64,000 nt of DNA, taken from assembly GCA_030248225.1 (NCBI GenBank), contig JASANE010001525.1:1-64000 (forward strand). Direction: 5' to 3'. The notes under the pieces were generated by a model that did no database searches, was not told the DNA's origin, and was given only the letters and a program-made list of their open reading frames with translations. The DNA comes from Trileptium ribeirensis. Taxonomy: Eukaryota > Nematoda > Enoplea > Enoplida > Thoracostomopsidae. Every line of letters begins with the position of its first letter. The stretch's first letter is position 1. The translations under genes and the position numbers were made by a program. Of the stretch, positions 57,632 to 64,000 are shown piece by piece.

Positions 57632-58689
57632 AAGCTGAGGCATCAAGAGAATTTGCATATATCCCCAATTATTTATTTTATGACACTTCATAATGCCGTC
57701 GAAATATATAAATTATACTAGCACTGTAATATACGTACGAATTTACATTTATATTCCGAAATGCAATACGCAACCAATTTAAAAGGAAAAAATTTCTGTA
57801 CTTTTCAAAGTAGGGGACTACAAAGTTGCAACGGCAGTCACCCCACTTCTTGCTGCGCCACTGTCGTTCGTCAACCAGTCTTTTAGCAGACGAACCCTTG
57901 TAACACAGCCCTATACAACGTCAAAAATATACAATGCTACAACGTTGTTTATAGAGCCTCAATGCGACATTAGATACTAGTATAAATACTGTCAACGCAC
58001 AAATTTTGCAACAAACGTAACTACAAATGTTTGTGCTATATATTTCGGTCGGTTATAATGCAGGCAACGTGTCCTACGATACTCCTCCATGACTAGGCAG
58101 GTATTCCTATTATATAACTATATTGCAATATTTGAAAATTGCATTCATTCAGATGATGCAGTTAAGCAATGTGCAACCATGTTCGCAGTACTAGTAATAA
58201 TCTAGTTAAATATTGCCGTTAATCTTTTAAAACTAGACACACTGCGTTTAGAGATCCAATTTGTTATCGGTATATAAATCCATGGACTTGATTTTTAAGA
58301 CATGTATTGCAAGAAGTTCTGAATATGAGCAGCTAAATTAGCACCTGATGTAAAAATAATATTTTAGCGCCTGAATATTTTCACGTCTAGACTTCTAATT
58401 AACCCAATACATGTTAAAAATCTTACACTGTTAAAATCCCCAAGTTGTCAATCTCGCTACATTGATGTAATTTTATGAATACTTATACCGTAGCATTAAA
58501 GACCATTTTTATATCCACGTCACACACAATTTCTTAATTTACAACAATAATTTTGGTGCCATTTGATTTAGCTATAATATTCAGCAATAATTTAGCTTTG
58601 TGACTCTTAATATACTTCTTTCAACAGGAAAAACTTTTTCAAAAACTTTTCGGGTACCCATGACTCATGAATCAATCAAAATTTACGCT
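57632..58689. other. Intergenic, nothing recognised
   Basis: This is AT-rich sequence with no element or exon that I can support. Confidence 0.35.
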
Positions 58690-58965
58690 GTTCCTTGACT
58701 AACCCTTAACTACCACTGCGCTCAATTGAGGCTGCGTAAATTGTGAACTGTTGCGCGAACTAAGTTTGTCGTACTACAACCCTTTGCACGGACGTGGTTG
58801 TTTTTCACCCGCTTTGTGCCGTTCCTTACGGAACTGGGAACCAACTCATTGATAGCTCAGTGGTTTGCGTATGCTGTTTGTAACAATAAAATTGGGTTTT
58901 CATTCCTGGCATCGGCATGTGTTTGTCAAACATTGCACTATACACAAATTATTTCAATATTTTTA
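58690..58965 (+). mobile_element. tRNA-derived SINE, full-length-like copy
   Basis: The tRNA part has a good A box (GATAGCTCAGTGGTTTGCGT, 58,851-58,870) and a weakened B box (GGGTTTTCATTCCTGG, 58,894-58,909). The tail GTTTGTCAAACATTGCACTA, then TACACAAATTATTTC matches the copies at 14.4 and 14.6 kb. The 5' segment with CGTTCCTTACGGAACTGGGA also corresponds to GGTTCCTTAAGGAACC in the second copy, a conserved short palindrome upstream of the A box. Confidence 0.65.
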
Positions 58966-59464
58966 CTCGGCTAAATTTGAGTTCGTAACATCAAATAATG
59001 CTGTTTTTCAAAATCTGTTTATTCCACGAAACTAGCTAAAATTTACATAACTACTAAAACTACTCAGTATTCCAGTAGAATGGTGCGCTTAGTGATAGCT
59101 GTTTTAACAATGCAGATTAACTGCGCATTTTTGTCGGTACGTATAAAACCGATAACGATCAAAAACCTATGTTAGGATATAGAAAAATCGTTATTACTCT
59201 TCTTCTGCTTAACGACGTTGCATTTTCAATTGAGAATTTTTCCCAGCTGCTAAACTGCAGCTTACTTTGCATGAAGCAATGGTCTCTACTGTAAATACAA
59301 GCAAATAACGTTTCTGCATTTTATTCCAAAATGTTCTTGAACAATTTATATAAAACGTATTTTTATTAATTTAAGTTGCACCATACTAACCTGTCAGATA
59401 TATATTAACTGAGTGACCTGTGCGAATCCTGGCGTACGCCAAAGGAGTTTGTTTATAATACTAA

Positions 59465-59891
59465 ACTAGTAAATTCCGAGATACCGTTATCATTCTGTCG
59501 TCGCATTCTGATAGTACAACTGACTCGCCAGCAGCAGCTGCTCCACAGCTATTGTTCGACCGAATTCGAAGTGTATTCATTGCGTGTGCCGAGGGAAGTA
59601 GTCCAAGTCGTAGTCGACGTCAAGCGACAGGCTCAACCACTGGTGGTCCGAGCAGTAGCAATTCTCATCATAATAATCACCGGCGTCATACTCAACAAGG
59701 TCATCATCATAACGCTACAGGTGGAATTGATTTTGGACATTCTGGAATTATGGGAGCGGAACAATCGTCACAAACGATGTGTATGTCGCGGTCGTATTCG
59801 ACGAATCAGGCAATGTCGCCGCTAGTACGTCAAATGCATATGGCTGTTATGCAGAATGATCTCAAAAAATTGATAAGTATACTTAATGTTG
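59465..59891 (+). CDS. Probable 5' exon of an unidentified ankyrin-type gene
   Basis: The frame is open from 59,465 to a consensus donor GGTAAGT at 59,892, leaving phase 1. It reads D-S-P-A-A-A-A-P, a basic S-R-S-R-R patch, a Ser/Gly/His-rich stretch (S-H-H-N-N-H-R-R-H, then Q-G-H-H-H-N), then the only in-frame Met at 59,750. From there it reads M-G-A-E-Q-S-S-Q, which fits an N-myristoylation signal (Gly2, Ser6). It ends M-H-M-A-V-M-Q-N-D-L-K-K-L-I-S-I-L-N-V, like the first helices of an ankyrin repeat. Translation may start at 59,750 with the upstream part as 5' UTR, or the exon may be internal with an acceptor near 59,530. The rest of the gene would lie downstream and was not found before 64,000. 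The family is not identified. Confidence 0.5.
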
Positions 59892-59892
59892 G

Positions 59893-62158
59893 TAAGTTTA
59901 TATCGTTATAGATGTTTGCAGTTCATAGTGGGTCATAAATTTCCGTGAACATTAACCCTAACCATGTACCTAAAACAGTTATCTGAACAAAGTACCAGTT
60001 GTAATAAATACGCCATCAATGTACTAATAAAGATCACGTAGTGTTTCATAGTCTAATAAACTGCGGAAAATTAACATCGTTTGATTGTATATTGGTCAAA
60101 ACAACGTACCAAATTAGAAAGCAATGGTTGTAAATTTCTACGCTGGAGATAGATCTTCCTGTTTCCCGGTTATCGCATTAATAAAATTTTTGTTACAATA
60201 ACGATTACAGTTCTGATAGGAAGGGTTTTTTAATCATAAATTAGAATTAACCATCGGGTCATTTTACTATGAATGGCATTTATAGCCGTTGGGTTGAAAA
60301 CCCTTGGTCACATAAAACGTTAGTTCAGGGACCGCAGCTGCGGTAGTTTGAAGTGCTTGACAGAGAACCGCTTACCATCCTATTCTGCCAATAGCGATTA
60401 GCGGTCATTGGTTCGGTGTACCAATCATTTGTAAACATACAAATGAACACAAAATTGATGTTTTGGACAACGCATCGAAACGTTAAGAAACAAAATATGA
60501 GCCTAATAACGATTAGTCCTATAAAACATTAACTGACTGGTTGGTTGACGTTTAATATTTGAAACAGAAAATGTACATTTTGTTGTCGAACAACAAACCC
60601 CGTTTAGAGTTTTTGAAAGCTACACACTTCGTGTGATATTCGCGAACTAAACGTATTATTAGTAAAACGAAATGTGTTAGCCTAACAAAAATCCGAAATG
60701 AGTTGTGAATAGGAATCGTGGCAAAGCTGCAGATAGGGTTATTGTGTTACCGCACATAAATCGCCCCATTTTGTAATCAATCGCTCTGTGTTCGCGAACG
60801 GAAATTTTTGGATTTGGAATTGGCAATTGTAATGAGTTAGTTCATTAACAAAGTTTTGTACATAGTGTCAAAAAAGAATGGTAATCGGTGCAGCGTAAGT
60901 TTACTCATGCACAATAGCTTTCAAATAGTTAACTACATTTGGGTCAAGTGATTACTGTGTCTCTCGATACCAGTGCCGCACTACGCCACTCAAACGTGGG
61001 GGCCGCTAACGAAAATTGTTTCTAAAATTAGAGGGAGTGCCTCCCCACCCCCCCCCTCCCCCTCCCTCGCGCGTCCCTGGTCGATTCTGCAACTGCTGTG
61101 CATTGTTAACTTCATTCTGTGACTACGAAACCAGGGGCGATAATGTTTTCAAACCATATTCGAGCAATATTGTGGCTGCATTTGGCTAACTAATATTCAA
61201 ATGTAATGGTGATAAATAAAAATTATCTCAGCGCAGCATCTAGTAGTGGCATTATTATTCTTATTTGTATCGACGTAATATATAGTTTACAATCTCAGCC
61301 ACCGAAGACTGACTGGAATTAGCACCTTAAAACTGCCACCGTACTGGATCGAAATTATTCGTGGTACAATTTGTTTGATGAAGCATTGAATTATCCTGTG
61401 GATGTCACATTTAAACTGATAATCTTTATTGAACTGTACACACATTTATATACAAGACAAGCATGTGTTGCATCATGCGTGGGCGTTCGTCCACGTGTAC
61501 ACGTGTACACGATTGCATCAGTTTGCATCATCATCAACGTGTCAGTCTTCTGTGCAGCTAGCTGGAAGCGATGCGTAGAGACAAGGGATAGTCCCTACAA
61601 TCCTTTTTGCTCTCTATTAAGTATTTAGCTCAATTTGTATTTTCAGATTTACCCTTGTATAATATCCCTGCTTAGACCCTCATTAAGGACCCTGATAGGA
61701 TTCTTCAGAGCTTTAGAAAAATTATATATACAAGAACCCCTGAGTTGTAGACTGAACAGCTTTTTCTATAAAAAAATTACTTATAACTTTTAGGTTAAGT
61801 TTTGCACATGTTTATGCTTTAAGCAGCCGAAACGTTTACGTATGCATTTTAGATATACTGGTGTCACTAGTTGAAGATGTAACTAACTGAGATTGTAGTG
61901 TAAGAGGTTTATATATATATTTCAAAAATTTCAGGTTCTTTGATGGCTTTCTATGACAAGCTTGTTGCCTTTCAAAAAATTTTGCCTGCATTGTTACGGA
62001 TTACTTACATTAGTGCCTGTTTGCAAACATTTTAGTAAAAAGAGTGGAAAAATGTACTGAGAACAGAACCAATGACATCGAGGCTATAAAGCAACCATTC
62101 GACTATAAGCAGAATAGTTTGTGTTAAAACATGCTTTACCCGAAAATTTATGTAAATG
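59893..62158. other. Probable intron, no exon seen
   Basis: No continuation exon of the 59.5-kb gene was recognised. A polypyrimidine/C-rich tract at 61,036-61,076 lies next to ACTACGCCACT, reminiscent of decayed hAT-type ends. An ACGTGTACACGTGTACACG alternating palindrome is at about 61,494-61,512. Confidence 0.4.
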
Positions 62159-62161
62159 TAA

Positions 62162-62670
62162 TGCGGCGTTCACGTTATAATGTCCCCGCGGTTTGGAACT
62201 TTTGACCCCCTGTAGTCGCGACCCTACTGTATAGACATTCAGAGTGAAACCCATACTGTATATCAAATGCCGAGGGTGCACGACACACCCTTAGCTACTA
62301 CATTTTTCTAGACAGTGTCGTACACACCCGTAGCTACCGATTTGACGCGAATTAACTATAACGGACACCGTCTGTAGCTAATGCGGTGTATTAGTCAACT
62401 GTTCTGTGGAGTTTTTCCTAAATTCTCGACATTTGTATCTAGCCCATATGAACATTGCTCAAATAATTCCGAACACTGTCAATAAAACTGCCAGAAGACA
62501 CGGTGTGCCTGACACTGTCGGTAAGCGGTAATACGCGTAACTAGCTACCGTTGAAAAAATTTATTAAAAACATGGGGGTGTCTAAGACACTCTGTTGTCA
62601 ACAGTGAGTCTGACACAGTATGGGGTACATAGGTTCCAAATGTTGGGGACATTATAACGTGAACGCCGCA
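62162..62670. mobile_element. Hairpin-bearing MITE, copy 2 (well preserved)
   Basis: The terminal inverted repeat is TGCGGCGTTCACGTTATAAT, then GTCCCC at both ends, identical for 26 bases. It continues imperfectly (TTTGGAAC on both sides) to about 45 bases. The flanks are TAA (62,159-62,161) and TAA (62,671-62,673), a 3-bp target duplication that fits PIF/Harbinger. The 509-bp interior has no coding capacity. It carries four TAGCTA motifs and a GTGTCTAAGACAC palindrome (62,579-62,591), similar in style to the hairpins of the 38.5-kb copy. Confidence 0.75.
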
Positions 62671-64000
62671 TAATACATTACAATATCATAAAATATATTA
62701 CGTATTACATGCATTACAATTCGTACAATTATATTACGCATGCTACTGCATAATACGTATCCACACTTGATACATTTCTTAATACTTTTGAGACCTAATT
62801 TGCGAAGAGGCTCCATGCGTCGAAAGGCCTGTTGGTATTTGCCCATAGTCTCGATTCGCAGGTCGATCTCTGTCTTTGAAGGCCGTCTCGACGACAAATC
62901 CGAGACTAAAAATTAAACTCCAATAAACTAAATAACTGTTACGTGAAACAAATTTACTTGGAACCTGGTTACTCAGATGGTATCATCCAAAGCATCTTTA
63001 ACAGATCACAATAAATCATGCAGAGTATAGATCAATCTAATGTAAGTAATCCGCAGAAATGTGGGCAAAATTTTTTTAGGGCAACAATTTTATCATAGAA
63101 AACCATCAAAGAGCCTAAAAATTTGCGATAGATATAAACCTCTTACACTACAATATAAGTTGGCTAACTTTTCTGTTAGTGCGATCAATATAAAAATGCA
63201 TAGGTAAATCAATTACAGTCAACCTTTCGGCTGCTTAAAGCATAATCAGGTGCAAAACTTAAACTAAATATTACAATTTAATCTTCATTAAAACAAGAAG
63301 GATCTATATTTAGTATATGTATCATGTTTAATGTGGACACAGCTATAATTCCACTGCAAATCAGAAGCAACCTTTTAGTATGTGGTACATCCAGAAGAAC
63401 AATAAACAGAGTCGAAAGGCCGCCTGAAATACCGTAGTAGCGCTAGACACGTAGCAATTGCATCGAGTCACGGTGCGGTGTCGCTGCGCGAGTTTACTGC
63501 GAATGCGGCACTGTAATAGCACAGGCAGCAGTAGTGAAAGCTCTAATTCCCCGTGCCCAGTACTTTACGATGTATATACCGCCTTCACAATGTCGCGACA
63601 GCTCATATTTACCATTACGTCGGTTGCAACAATCTGTGGATGCTATCATGCCAGCTGCAAATATTTGCAGATGTTTCATGCCAGCTACACCAATTCGTAG
63701 AAGTTGCTGTGACAGTTGCACCGATCTGTACATGGCGTCGAATCTGTATGTACTGTCACCCATTAACTGTAATGCCAACATCATCAATTTGGTGTCCTAG
63801 AGTATCACACGCAGCTTCCAAAATATATATGTACTCGATGCATGTAAATAATGTTAATCATGCGTTAATCTGATACTGCGCCGCATAATGGTCCGACGCT
63901 GTAGGTACTGTCATAGATTTATTAAAGCCGATACCGTTGGTGTAATAATAATTTTACTTATTATAATATACAATATATTAATTATTTTACAACAAATATT
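62671..64000. other. No gene or element supported
   Basis: Several frames overlap on both strands at 63,458-63,873, because a CAG/TGC-rich tract with repeated TGCCAGCT words suppresses stops. None has a recognisable domain, splice signals or a strand preference. The tract may be a degenerate repeat. Confidence 0.35.

Noticed and set aside
63458..63873. Overlapping frames on three reading frames near the window end
   Set aside because: Open in several frames on both strands at once, no motif, no splice signals; best explained by a CAG/TGC-rich tract.
1..64000. CRISPR arrays, prokaryotic operons, riboswitches or a defence system
   Set aside because: No spacer-repeat arrays, no closely packed long ORFs and no Shine-Dalgarno spacing; introns with consensus splice sites show that this is animal nuclear DNA.

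Overview
The window is AT-rich, intron-rich animal nuclear DNA. Coding exons are short, bounded by GT...AG, and separated by introns of 0.6 to 5.6 kb. There are no operons, ribosome binding sites or prokaryotic genes. Most of the DNA is decayed transposons: LINE, SINE, Gypsy-type LTR element, hAT-like and other terminal-inverted-repeat elements, and tandem repeats. A large, repeat-rich invertebrate genome, perhaps an arthropod, fits best. I cannot name the species.

Region 1 (1-13,000) is repeat-rich. It holds the 3' end of a CR1/L2-like LINE (about 2.15-2.48 kb), a PWWP-domain ORF (3,993-4,247), a Pro/Ser-rich putative exon (4,329-4,619), and a broken copy of a transposase-like gene with an SDTCGGQNCNK motif (5,179-6,690). 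Two phase-compatible unassigned exons follow at 8.8-9.1 kb, then a Tc1/mariner-like MITE and a degenerate tandem repeat.

Region 2 (13,395-33,224, + strand) is the one gene I recognise with confidence. It is the 3' two-thirds of an LRSAM1-type E3 ubiquitin ligase: 12 exons and 478 codons whose splice phases all agree. They encode the coiled coil, SAM domain and C-terminal RING finger, and a PSAP motif lies after the RING. The N-terminal leucine-rich-repeat exons were not found. The introns carry a SINE dimer, a 5'-truncated LINE, an antisense second copy of the transposase-like gene, and several MITEs.

Region 3 (33,225-59,464) has no host gene I can support. It contains a hairpin-bearing MITE (38.55-38.94 kb), a GC-rich block of about 4 kb with hAT-like ends and a 7-bp flanking duplication (40.48-44.51 kb), a gutted Gypsy-type retrotransposon on the minus strand (about 47.9-50 kb), a 152-bp tandem array (56.04-56.65 kb) and three dispersed tRNA-derived SINEs.

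Region 4 (59,465-64,000) holds one probable exon of an unidentified gene. It has a His-rich segment, a possible N-myristoylation start and an ankyrin-like helix before a consensus splice donor. A second, longer copy of the hairpin MITE follows (62.16-62.67 kb).

The genes do not form a pathway. The strongest points are the LRSAM1 gene with its displaced PSAP motif, the PWWP domain immediately upstream of a transposase-like gene, and the MITE family with internal palindromes.
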